Origin: Marinobacter panjinensis
GTDB taxonomy: Bacteria; Pseudomonadota; Gammaproteobacteria; Pseudomonadales; Oleiphilaceae
Direction of reading: 5' to 3'
Length of the DNA: 64,000 bases
NCBI RefSeq assembly: GCF_005298175.1
Contig: NZ_SZYH01000002.1
Location: forward strand, 590,207 to 654,206
Shown here piece by piece: positions 27,383 through 35,882 of the stretch (its first letter is position 1; the number at the start of each line of letters is the position of its first letter). The position numbers were made by a program, and so were the translations under genes. The notes under the pieces are model-generated. The model did no database searches. It was not told where the DNA came from and saw nothing but the letters and a program-made list of their open reading frames with translations.

Positions 27383-29533
27383 TCAGATGAAGTTTTTGTT
27401 GGTTTCTGCATTTTCCAGCAACAGGGCCGGTGGCGTGAAACGCTCACCAAATCGCTCCGCGAGATTTTTTGCCCGTTCTGCGAAGGCTCTCACACCATAC
27501 TGGTTGATAAACTGGATGGCGCCGCCGGTCCAGGGCGCAAAGCCGATACCGAAAATGCTGCCGATGTTGGCATCTTCTACGGTGCGGAGCACGCCTTCCT
27601 CAAGGCAGCGAACGGTTTCAATTGCCTGAATGAACAGAATGCGGTCTTTCAGGTCTTGCAGATCCGTATTTCGGGCCTTTTCCAGATCCACAAACAGGTT
27701 TTCCAGTTCCGGCCACAGGTGTTTCTTGCCGGAGTCGGGATAGTCATAGAACCCGGCACCGGCAGCCTTGCCCTTGCGGTTGTGGCTTCCGACCATCTGG
27801 TCAATCACTGCCTCCGCCGGGTGCGCCTTCCAGGTATTACCGGCTGCCTCGGTGTCTTTCCTGCTCTGGTCACGGATGTGCTGCATCAGGGTCATGCTGA
27901 CTTCATCCGAGATCGCCAGTGGCCCCACAGGCATGCCGGCCAGAACACCTGCGTTCTCGATGCTGGAAGGGTGAATGCCTTCGCCCAGCATGGCGATGCC
28001 TTCGTTCACGAAGGTGCCGAAGACCCGGGAGGTGAAGAAACCACGGCTGTCGTTCACGACAATGGGAATCTTGCCGATCTGCTGGACGTAATCAAAGGCG
28101 CGGGCCAGGGTGTCATCGGAGGTTTTGGCGCCCACGATGATTTCCACCAGCTGCATCTTGTCCACCGGGGAGAAGAAGTGCAGGCCAATGAAATTGGCCG
28201 GTTTGGCTGACGCTTCCGCAAGCTGTGTAATGGGAATGGTGGAGGTGTTGGACGCAAAGATGCCGTTGTTAACAAGCTTCGCTTCCGCTTCCTGAGTCAC
28301 CTTTGCTTTCAGTTCGCTGTCTTCGAACACGGCTTCGATGACGAGATCGCAATCTTCAAGATCGTCGGCGGAGCCGGTGGCCTTGATGCGGTTCAGCACC
28401 TCGGCTTTCTGCTCTTCGGTCATACGCCCGCGGCTGACTTTCTTGGCCAGCAGTTTCTCGGAATAGGCTTTGCCCTTGTCGGCGTTTTCCGTGGAAACGT
28501 CCTTGAGCACCACGTCAATACCGCGGGTGGCGGTAGAGTAGGCAATGCCGGCGCCCATCATGCCGGCACCGAGAACGCCCACCTTGCGGAAGGTTTCCTT
28601 TTCCACGCCTGCGGGCCGGCTTTCACCGGCATTCACCGCATTGAGCTGGAACCAGAAGGTGCCGGTCATGTTCTTGGCGACCTGGCCGGTAACAAGCTCT
28701 GCAAAATAACGGGTTTCGATCAGACTGGCGTTATCGAAATCCACCTGCGCACCTTCCACGGCCGCGGACAGTATACGTTCAGGTGCGGGGTAGCAGCCTT
28801 TGGTCTTCTGTTTCAGCATTGCCGGAGCAATGGCCAGTTTCTCTGCCATGGCCGGGTGATGGGGGGCGCCGCCGGGGAATTTGAAGCCTTTCTGGTCCCA
28901 GGGCTGCTGGCATTTCGGGTTGGCTTCGATAAAGGTCCGGGCTTTCGCCATCATGTCATCGGCGGATGAGGCCAGTTCATCGACAATACCGGCCTTGAGC
29001 GCGGCTTTCGGATTCACCTTTTTGCCTTCCATCAGGAAAGGGAAGGCAGCCTCGAGGCCGATCATCCGGGGCAGCCGCTGGGTGCCGCCACCGCCAGGAA
29101 GCAGGCCCAGGGTGACTTCAGGCAGGCCCAGCTGGATCTTGTCGTCATCCATCACCACGCGGTGGTGGCAGGCCAGGCAGATTTCCAGACCGCCGCCCAG
29201 GGCGGAGCCATTGATGGCCGCGACAATGGGCTTGCCGCTGGTTTCCAGTGCGCGCATTTCAGCTTTGAGGCCGTTAACCATGTCTTCAAAGGCTGCTGCG
29301 TCTTCCCGCGTGACCTTGTGAAGTTCTTTCAGGTCGCCGCCGGCAAAGAAGGTTTTCTTGGCGGATGTAATAATAATGCCGCGAATGTTGTCGAGATCAT
29401 TTTTAACCTTGCCAACGGTCTCCGTCAGCCCCGTGCGGAAGTCGGCGTTCATGGTGTTGGCGGACTGGCCGGGCATGTCGATGGTCAGGGTCAGGATCTG
29501 GTCTGAACCCAGGTCGTAGTGAATGGCGCTCAT
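27383..29533 (-). CDS. Fatty acid oxidation enzyme: enoyl-CoA hydratase/3-hydroxyacyl-CoA dehydrogenase
   Basis: A 716-residue FadB/FadJ-type multifunctional protein. Crotonase domain about 1-200: the oxyanion loop lies in the AGGDLKEL region, with the catalytic Glu residues in GGGLEICLACH and LPEVTLGLLPGGGGTQRLP. NAD-binding domain about 315-500: GVLGAGMMGAGIAY and the catalytic His in IGLHFFSPVDKMQLVE. C-terminal dehydrogenase domains about 500-716. It hydrates enoyl-CoA and oxidises the 3-hydroxyacyl-CoA. The product of the 42-47 kb mutase cluster, 3-hydroxybutyryl-CoA, could in principle be handled by an enzyme of this type. It follows the thiolase by 32 bases. Confidence 0.93.
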   Translation of the reverse strand: MSAIHYDLGSDQILTLTIDMPGQSANTMNADFRTGLTETVGKVKNDLDNIRGIIITSAKKTFFAGGDLKELHKVTREDAAAFEDMVNGLKAEMRALETSGKPIVAAINGSALGGGLEICLACHHRVVMDDDKIQLGLPEVTLGLLPGGGGTQRLPRMIGLEAAFPFLMEGKKVNPKAALKAGIVDELASSADDMMAKARTFIEANPKCQQPWDQKGFKFPGGAPHHPAMAEKLAIAPAMLKQKTKGCYPAPERILSAAVEGAQVDFDNASLIETRYFAELVTGQVAKNMTGTFWFQLNAVNAGESRPAGVEKETFRKVGVLGAGMMGAGIAYSTATRGIDVVLKDVSTENADKGKAYSEKLLAKKVSRGRMTEEQKAEVLNRIKATGSADDLEDCDLVIEAVFEDSELKAKVTQEAEAKLVNNGIFASNTSTIPITQLAEASAKPANFIGLHFFSPVDKMQLVEIIVGAKTSDDTLARAFDYVQQIGKIPIVVNDSRGFFTSRVFGTFVNEGIAMLGEGIHPSSIENAGVLAGMPVGPLAISDEVSMTLMQHIRDQSRKDTEAAGNTWKAHPAEAVIDQMVGSHNRKGKAAGAGFYDYPDSGKKHLWPELENLFVDLEKARNTDLQDLKDRILFIQAIETVRCLEEGVLRTVEDANIGSIFGIGFAPWTGGAIQFINQYGVRAFAERAKNLAERFGERFTPPALLLENAETNKNFI

Positions 29534-29565
29534 ATTCGGTTCTCCTCTCAGAATCAGTGGTCGGC

Positions 29566-30774
29566 TCAGACGCGCTCAATGATGGTGGCAATACCCATTC
29601 CGCCACCCACACACAGGGTGGCCAGGCCGTAGCGCAGTTCTCTCCGCTCCAGTTCGTCGAGCAGGGTGCCCAGAATCATGGCACCGGTGGCGCCCAGGGG
29701 GTGGCCCATGGCGATGGCGCCGCCGTTAACGTTCACTTTCTCGTCGGGAACCGACAGTTCCTTCTGGAAGCGCATGACCACTGAGGCAAAGGCTTCGTTC
29801 ACTTCAAACAGGTCAATCTGGTCCGCCGTCATGCCGGCTTTTTCCAGTGCCTTGCGGGCCGCCGGCGCAGGTCCAGTCAGCATGATGGTGGGGTCGGTAC
29901 TGGTGACCGCAGTTGCCAGGATGCGGGCGCGTGGTTTGAGACCCATGGCCTTGCCCTTGGCTTCGCTGCCGATCAGCATGGCGGTCGCACCATCCACGAT
30001 GCCAGAGGAGTTGCCGGCGTGGTGGACGTGGTTGATCTTCTCCACGTAGTGGTATTTTTCCCGGGCGACACCGTCAAAACCCATTTCGCCCATCATCTGG
30101 AAGGAGGGCTTGAGGCCGGAGAGGGATTCCACGGTGGTGTTGCCGCGAACATGTTCGTCGCGGTCCAGGATCATCACGCCATTCTGGTCGGTGATGGGAA
30201 CGATGGATTTGGCAAAATAGCCCTTTTCCCAGGCGTTGGCTGCCTTCTGCTGAGATCTGACGGCAAATCCGTCCACGTCTTCGCGGGTGAACCCCTCCAG
30301 GGTGGCGATCAGGTCCGCGCCGATGCCCTGGGGCATGAAGCCGGTGTGCAGGTTGGTGGCCGGGTCGGTTGCCCAGGCGCCGCCATCGGACCCCATGGGT
30401 ACCCGGGACATGGCCTCGACACCACCGGCAACCACCAGGTCTTCCCAGCCGGAACGCACCTTCATGGCGGCCAGGTTGACGGCCTCAAGACCGGAAGCGC
30501 AAAAGCGGTTGAGCGTGACGCCTGCCACCACTTCGTCCCAGTCCGCTGCCAGGGCGGCAGTTTTGGCAATATCCGCGCCCTGGTCGCCAACCGCGGTGAC
30601 ACAGCCCATGACGATATCGTCAACCTGGGCGGTGTCCAGGCTGTTTCTTTCCTGCAGTGCCTTGAGCACGGTGGTCAGCAGCGAGATGGGTTTGACGCTG
30701 TGCAGGGAACCGTCTTTCTTGCCGCGTCCACGTGGCGTGCGAACGGCATCGAAGATATAGGCTTCGGTGGTCAT
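29566..30774 (-). CDS. Acetyl-CoA C-acyltransferase (thiolase)
   Basis: A 402-residue thiolase of the FadA/FadI type that cleaves 3-ketoacyl-CoA. The nucleophilic Cys is in LNRFCASGLEAVNLAA (about residue 90). The catalytic His is in GGAIAMGHPLGATGA, and the second Cys is in TLCVGGGMGIA. It precedes the multifunctional oxidation gene in one operon on the minus strand. Chain-length preference cannot be judged. Confidence 0.93.
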   Translation of the reverse strand: MTTEAYIFDAVRTPRGRGKKDGSLHSVKPISLLTTVLKALQERNSLDTAQVDDIVMGCVTAVGDQGADIAKTAALAADWDEVVAGVTLNRFCASGLEAVNLAAMKVRSGWEDLVVAGGVEAMSRVPMGSDGGAWATDPATNLHTGFMPQGIGADLIATLEGFTREDVDGFAVRSQQKAANAWEKGYFAKSIVPITDQNGVMILDRDEHVRGNTTVESLSGLKPSFQMMGEMGFDGVAREKYHYVEKINHVHHAGNSSGIVDGATAMLIGSEAKGKAMGLKPRARILATAVTSTDPTIMLTGPAPAARKALEKAGMTADQIDLFEVNEAFASVVMRFQKELSVPDEKVNVNGGAIAMGHPLGATGAMILGTLLDELERRELRYGLATLCVGGGMGIATIIERV

Positions 30775-30960
30775 TTCCTGTCCTCTGTTGGTCTTTGACT
30801 CGGGAAGAGCATTTCAAAGCCTAACCATAGCGGTTCGCGGCCCCGAAGCGTAATGACGTGCGCTGCCAATCCCATTGGCGAAAGTGCTCACGCCGGTCAT
30901 GACATTTGGTGCTGGTGTATCTAAATGTTCTATCTTGCCGGCGGGGAACTCGAAGGCATG

Positions 30961-31005
30961 AACAAAAACGCCCTGGCCGTCGTGCAGGAGGCCAGGGCGT
31001 TTGTT
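30961..31005 (-). terminator. Rho-independent terminator of the DUF349 gene
   Basis: An 11-bp GC-rich stem (ACGCCCTGGCC with GGCCAGGGCGT) is flanked by AACAAA and TTTGTT. Read on the minus strand it ends in TTTTTGTT, which suits termination just past the DUF349 stop at 31026. Confidence 0.8.
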
Positions 31006-31025
31006 AAGAGCCATAAACGGGACGA

Positions 31026-33503
31026 CTAACCCTTACGCCCCAGCACAGCCTCCAGTGCTCGCCCAAGGCGCAGGGCCAGGGGCTCGCTTACCACATCCAC
31101 TGGTTGCACAACGCACCAGTTTGCAACCAGCATTTCCAGTTGTTGTGACTTGTCGTTGTCGGACGCCGAGTTACCCATCCCTTCGGCAAGTCGCTGAACC
31201 TGGATCTCCATACGGCGGCCCTGGTCTTCGTCCGGGGAGGGAACCTCCGCCAGTATTTCGGCGCGGATAACCAGTTCTACCGGGTCCGGTTGCCCCACAT
31301 TCGCGGCGAGCCCGGCCCAGTGGTCAGGCAATGCATTGCTGTCCAGGGTGCTGGTGCTTCTGGCCGTTATCCAATGCTTCCAGGTTTCAATCTGCTCCTG
31401 CAATTGGCGGTTGGAGGCAAGCGCGGAAAGTCGGCTGCGTTCGTTGCTGACCTGTTCCCTGGTCCCCGCTGACAGAGGCTCGCTCTTGAGAGTATTCAGC
31501 TCGGTCAGGGTAGCCTGCAAGGTATCGATGCCGGCATCGGCGCCAAGCGAACTGCTGGTGGCAAGCACCGGTTCCGCTTTTTCATCCGCCTCCCGGGCAA
31601 GTTGTTCCTGCTCATTCTTATGGGCATCGCGGCGCGCAAAAATCTGGTCGCAGGCCTTGCGAAACGCCTGCCACAGCTTCCGGTCTTCACGATGACGGGT
31701 GATGCCGATGCCGGTCCACTCGCTTTGCAGGGATTTGGCCTGGTTCATGGCCTCACCAAGGGGCTCGTGATCAATCAGGGCCTCAGCACGTTCCACGATT
31801 CCCTGTTTGAGCGCTTCGTTTTTCTTGCGCTCTTCGTCCAGGGGCTGTTCCAGTTGCTTGAGCAGATCATCGAACTGTTTCTGTACCGGGCGATTGTCAC
31901 GGAATTCTACCGGCCAGGCCGCTTTCCACTCTTCCCGGGCGGTCTGATGGATGCGTTCGGCGGCTTTCCAGTCGATGGCGTGCCAGTCCGCATTGTCGAG
32001 GAAGGTGCGGAGTTGCTCGCAAATTGTTTTACGGGTCTCAAGGTTTGCTTTTTTCAGGCCGGATTTTGCAGAGAAATAGGCCTTGCAGGGCTCATAGGCC
32101 AGATCCGAAGCCTGCTTGAAGCGTGACCACAAGTCGCGGTCCGATGAGCCGCCAAGGTCGCGCCATTCGTTCTGCAGTTCCTTGATTCGTTCGGCTTTGG
32201 CTTCCGGTTCTATCGGTTGCTCTGCCAGATATTCCATTTGCTCGCACAGGGAAATCTGTTTGGGGCGGGTTGCAAAGCCCTGCCAGTCGGTCAATTCCCG
32301 GAGCTGCCCGCCCAGAAGGTGAATTCTCGGTTGCAAGGGTTTGCTGTGGCGGTGGTCCAGACGTTTGAGCGCCTGTTGCGCGGCTTTGAAAAGCTGGCGG
32401 GATTCCTTCAGCTGTTTGGCTTCCAGGGCAGCGTCCAGCTTGTCCAGTGTCTGTCGCAACGAATCGGCCAGGTGTTTCTGCTCTTCGGTGTCCGGCTTTT
32501 CGGTTTTTGCCGGGCGGGGCTTGCCGGCGATACGGTAAAGGGCGTCCAGCAGGGAGGGGCGACGGAAGTCCTTTGGCCACTCTACAGCTTCCAGGATCTC
32601 CTTGGCCTTGCTGGCGGCAGTCTCATCCTCGGGTTCACCTTCGGCAGGGGTCTGCAGTGCGATGATCTCTTCCCGATGCTGGCCCAGGCGTTTGACGGCG
32701 GAAATATAGGCTCGCAGTGACTGCATCAGGTTCTCGTAGGATTTCTGTTCCTGCTTGTCGACCTGGGTGTCCCGGGTTGCTTCCAGCCAGCGGTTTTCCT
32801 GGGTTTTCTGCAGGGCGTCGAGGGAGGCCAGAGAAGGCTCCAGGTCCGGATCCTGCTGTTTCAGTTCATCAAGGGTGCTCTCCAGCAGGGACAGGGTTTC
32901 TGCCCGCTGGCTCCGCTGTTCCTGCTGTTGCTTGAGCAGTTCTTTTTCAGCGTGCATTTCATGGAGGCGTTCACGGCACTGGTGCACTGCCTGCAAGAAA
33001 TCGGTGGTCTGCTCCCGGGAGGCCCGGGACTCAACGTCGGCCCATTTCTGCAGCAGAGCTTCCAGGCGGGCTTCATACAGTTTCGTGTCGTCACTGCGTG
33101 CCTGTTCGGTGGCATTGCGCACCAGTGTCTGTATGGTTTCGGCCAGTTTCTGTTGCTGCTCCTCTTCATTACGAATGTGCTGGAGCTTCTGGCGTACCGC
33201 CTGGTAGACCCCTTTGTCCTTTCCCTTGGCAAGCTTCTGGACACGTTGCAGCGCGGCTTTGTCGGCCAACGCTTCGGCAGCTTCCACACGGATGCCGGCC
33301 GTCATGCCGACGGTTGCCAGCTCTTCAAGCTGAGCTTCGGAAGGTGCGGACTTGAGCATCTTTGCCTGCTGCTCACGTTTGTCGTCCTGTCTGCTCACCT
33401 TCTCCAGGTCTTCAGGCGTTGGTTCCCGTCGAACTGCAGCAGCAGGAGGCGGCGTTGTGTTGGCCTTGCGGGTTCTGAACAGTTTCTGGATGAATGCAGC
33501 CAT
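31026..33503 (-). CDS. DUF349 coiled-coil protein
   Basis: An 825-residue, highly charged, Gln/Glu/Lys/Arg-rich helical protein with several DUF349 repeats (for example LQNEWRDLGGSSDRDLWSRFKQA and LQSEWTGIGITRHREDRKLWQAFR). The start is the ATG at 33501-33503 (MAAFIQKLFRTRKAN); an in-frame extension to 33566 looks spurious. DUF349 proteins are cytoplasmic coiled coils of unclear role. It is divergent from recX. Confidence 0.88.
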   Translation of the reverse strand: MAAFIQKLFRTRKANTTPPPAAAVRREPTPEDLEKVSRQDDKREQQAKMLKSAPSEAQLEELATVGMTAGIRVEAAEALADKAALQRVQKLAKGKDKGVYQAVRQKLQHIRNEEEQQQKLAETIQTLVRNATEQARSDDTKLYEARLEALLQKWADVESRASREQTTDFLQAVHQCRERLHEMHAEKELLKQQQEQRSQRAETLSLLESTLDELKQQDPDLEPSLASLDALQKTQENRWLEATRDTQVDKQEQKSYENLMQSLRAYISAVKRLGQHREEIIALQTPAEGEPEDETAASKAKEILEAVEWPKDFRRPSLLDALYRIAGKPRPAKTEKPDTEEQKHLADSLRQTLDKLDAALEAKQLKESRQLFKAAQQALKRLDHRHSKPLQPRIHLLGGQLRELTDWQGFATRPKQISLCEQMEYLAEQPIEPEAKAERIKELQNEWRDLGGSSDRDLWSRFKQASDLAYEPCKAYFSAKSGLKKANLETRKTICEQLRTFLDNADWHAIDWKAAERIHQTAREEWKAAWPVEFRDNRPVQKQFDDLLKQLEQPLDEERKKNEALKQGIVERAEALIDHEPLGEAMNQAKSLQSEWTGIGITRHREDRKLWQAFRKACDQIFARRDAHKNEQEQLAREADEKAEPVLATSSSLGADAGIDTLQATLTELNTLKSEPLSAGTREQVSNERSRLSALASNRQLQEQIETWKHWITARSTSTLDSNALPDHWAGLAANVGQPDPVELVIRAEILAEVPSPDEDQGRRMEIQVQRLAEGMGNSASDNDKSQQLEMLVANWCVVQPVDVVSEPLALRLGRALEAVLGRKG

Positions 33504-33654
33504 GGGGTTACCCTTTGATATTGAAACCAGTTCCCGGTGCCGGCAAAGTAAGCTTGCACCGACCATCGGCCTTATCCGGTGTTCCGGATGCCGGGTACGA
33601 TTATCGAGTGGGGGCTAGTCTAGCGTTTTGTCGGCAACTGCGGGAAGAGTCAGA

Positions 33655-34122
33655 ATGGGAAAAGCATCAAATCAGGATGATCAGGATTACAAGGCTCGCT
33701 CTGCTGCGTTGCGGCTGTTGGCCCGCAGGGAACACAGCCGGCTCGAATTGTCGCTGAAGCTCAGGCAGAGGAAGATCGAATCCGACGTAATAGAGCGGGT
33801 TCTGGATGACTATGAGGCGGAAGGCTGGTTGAGCGATGAGCGATTTGCTGATGTCTATGCGCGTCAGCGAATGGACCTGGGGTACGGGCCGCTCAGGATT
33901 CTGGCGGAGCTCCAGCAACGGGGCATACACACAACACCGGATTGTCTCCGTGAGTTGACCGATGCCGACTGGGTCGAACGGGCCACGCTGCTGCGGGAGA
34001 AGCGGTTCGGTCTGAGTGATATCAGTGAAGACTGGGATGAAAAGGTACGCCAGGCACGGTTTCTGGCAAGAAGAGGATTTGCTTCCGATCAGGTCGAGTC
34101 GGCGCTGGAGCGGCGTTTATAG
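33655..34122 (+). CDS. recX: Regulatory protein RecX
   Basis: About 155 residues from the ATG at 33655 (MGKASNQDD), with GGGAAGAG upstream. An ATG at 33628 would add nine residues. The three-helix repeats are evident: ALRLLARREHSRLELSLKL, DDYEAEGWLSDERFADVYARQR, GYGPLRILAELQQRGI and RQARFLARRGFASDQVESAL. RecX restrains RecA filaments. It is not next to recA here, whereas that linkage is common in gammaproteobacteria. The last six bases overlap the end of the convergent mltF gene. Confidence 0.92.
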   Translation: MGKASNQDDQDYKARSAALRLLARREHSRLELSLKLRQRKIESDVIERVLDDYEAEGWLSDERFADVYARQRMDLGYGPLRILAELQQRGIHTTPDCLRELTDADWVERATLLREKRFGLSDISEDWDEKVRQARFLARRGFASDQVESALERRL

Positions 34123-35661
34123 GGTAGGGGGAACGAAGCCCAGTTCACTTGGCAGGCTTGCCCGGGTTTGTTGTTCTCGCGCCGTGTCGCCGGGCCGGAT
34201 AATCTTTTCCATGCCTTCAAGGTCTTTGAACCAGGGCTTTTCCGGGGTTTTAGCGATTTTTGTTGCCTCTGTCATCCAGGCCAGAACGTCGTAGTAGCGC
34301 CGGATATTCTGCACGTAGATAACCGGTTCGTGGCCACGGGCGTAGCCAAAACGGGTTTTGGAGTACCATTCCTTCTGGGTCAGTAGCGGTAGAAACTCCT
34401 TTACATCCATCCAGCGGTCAGGATCCTTTCCGGCGCCCTCTGTCAGCCGGCGGGCGTCTTCCACATGGCCCCAGCCAACATTGTAGGATGCCAGCGCAAA
34501 CCAGGTGCGGTCCGGTTCCTGGATACGCTCGGGGACCTTACGGTGAACCATGGTGAAATATTTGGCCCCGCCCTGGATGCTTTGCTCCACATCGAGCCGG
34601 TTCTTTATGCCGATATGCTTGGCGGTTGTGCGGGTCAACATCATCAGGCCGCGCACGCCGGTGGGCGACACGGCGTTGGGGCGCCAGTGGGATTCCTGGT
34701 ACCCGATAGCTGCCAGCAAGCGCCAGTCCAGCTCGTAGGTGGAGGCATAGTCCCGGAACAGGCTTTCATACTTCGGCAGGCGGTTTTCCACGTGGTGTAC
34801 AAACGTCCGTGCACCCACATAGTTGAGGCGGTCCAGGTGGCCGTAAAATCGCTCTGAAATCTGGGCCAGGGCGCCGCTTTCCCTCAGCTCACTGATGAAA
34901 TCCCTGGCAGCCACGGCCAGGCTCTTGTCCTGCTCTCCGGGGAACAGCCATAAAAGGTCTTGCGGCTCGCCCAGGCTGAACGCGCTCTTGACCATCGGGA
35001 AGAAGACATGGTTGAGGTCAAGTTCATTGGAAGAGACGATGGCCAGCGGATATTCCCCCGACTCTACACGCGCCAGTATGCCGGCGGCATCCAGCCCCGA
35101 ATGAACTTTCCACTGCAGGCCCGGGTTTTCCGCCTGCAGTTGCGCCAGCAGGTGCTCGTGGTTGCTGTCTGCAACAAGGTGCAGGGTCTGTCCTTCCAGG
35201 TCTTCAACGGATTCGGGGCGGTCTGTGTCGCGGTTGTATACCACCACGGACTCTGCCTCCACACCATTGGATACCGTGTGATACCGGCCCGGGAAATCCG
35301 GGCGTGCAGAAAGCCCGGCCAGCCCGATGTGGGCATAGTCCTGATCGATCACCGAGAGCACGCCGGTGTTGTCATCTGCCACCCGCACCTTGAGTTCCAC
35401 GCCAAGATCGTTGGCAAACAGCCGGGCCAGCTCGTAGTCATAGCCAGTAGGGCCATCGCGGCCTTCGTAGTAAACGGAAGGGGCATTGCGGGTGATAACA
35501 TGCAGTACACCCTCAGAGCGAATCTCCTGAAGGGTGCTCGGCCTGGAGCATCCGGCAGTAATGAGGGTGATAGCAAGCAGGCAAGCGTACGCTGCCAGTG
35601 CGAAACCCATCGGTTGGCGATCTGTGTTTTGCAAATTCTGAACTCCCTGTCCTGGCCTCAA
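34117..35661 (-). CDS. mltF: Membrane-bound lytic murein transglycosylase F
   Basis: Up to 514 residues. A lipoprotein-type signal ends in LITAGC (Cys38), so it is anchored in the outer membrane. Residues about 45-275 form a periplasmic substrate-binding-like domain (SBP_bac_3). The C-terminal SLT domain has its catalytic Glu in AIGYQESHWRPNAVSPTGVRG and continues with ASYNVGWGHVEDARRL. It cleaves peptidoglycan to 1,6-anhydromuropeptides. The first codon is TTG; a second TTG at 35634, behind GGGAG, may be the real start. It is divergent from purL, as in Pseudomonas. Confidence 0.93.
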   Translation of the reverse strand: MRPGQGVQNLQNTDRQPMGFALAAYACLLAITLITAGCSRPSTLQEIRSEGVLHVITRNAPSVYYEGRDGPTGYDYELARLFANDLGVELKVRVADDNTGVLSVIDQDYAHIGLAGLSARPDFPGRYHTVSNGVEAESVVVYNRDTDRPESVEDLEGQTLHLVADSNHEHLLAQLQAENPGLQWKVHSGLDAAGILARVESGEYPLAIVSSNELDLNHVFFPMVKSAFSLGEPQDLLWLFPGEQDKSLAVAARDFISELRESGALAQISERFYGHLDRLNYVGARTFVHHVENRLPKYESLFRDYASTYELDWRLLAAIGYQESHWRPNAVSPTGVRGLMMLTRTTAKHIGIKNRLDVEQSIQGGAKYFTMVHRKVPERIQEPDRTWFALASYNVGWGHVEDARRLTEGAGKDPDRWMDVKEFLPLLTQKEWYSKTRFGYARGHEPVIYVQNIRRYYDVLAWMTEATKIAKTPEKPWFKDLEGMEKIIRPGDTAREQQTRASLPSELGFVPPTL

Positions 35662-35882
35662 TAATCCCCGGTCGGAGGTGGCTGGTCAATGGAGGTGATC
35701 ATTTTATATGCAAAACAATGTGAAATGCAGGGGGCAGGTTATGACCTATTGACGCTGTATCCCGAACCCCGTTTCGAGTATCATTGCGGCCTTTCAAATG
35801 GCCAGCATTTTCCTGTTTCCGGACGCTCCGGCGAACAGGAGGCGTGCCCCGGCTCCCAGTTTCGCGCGTACAGGTTTTGATC

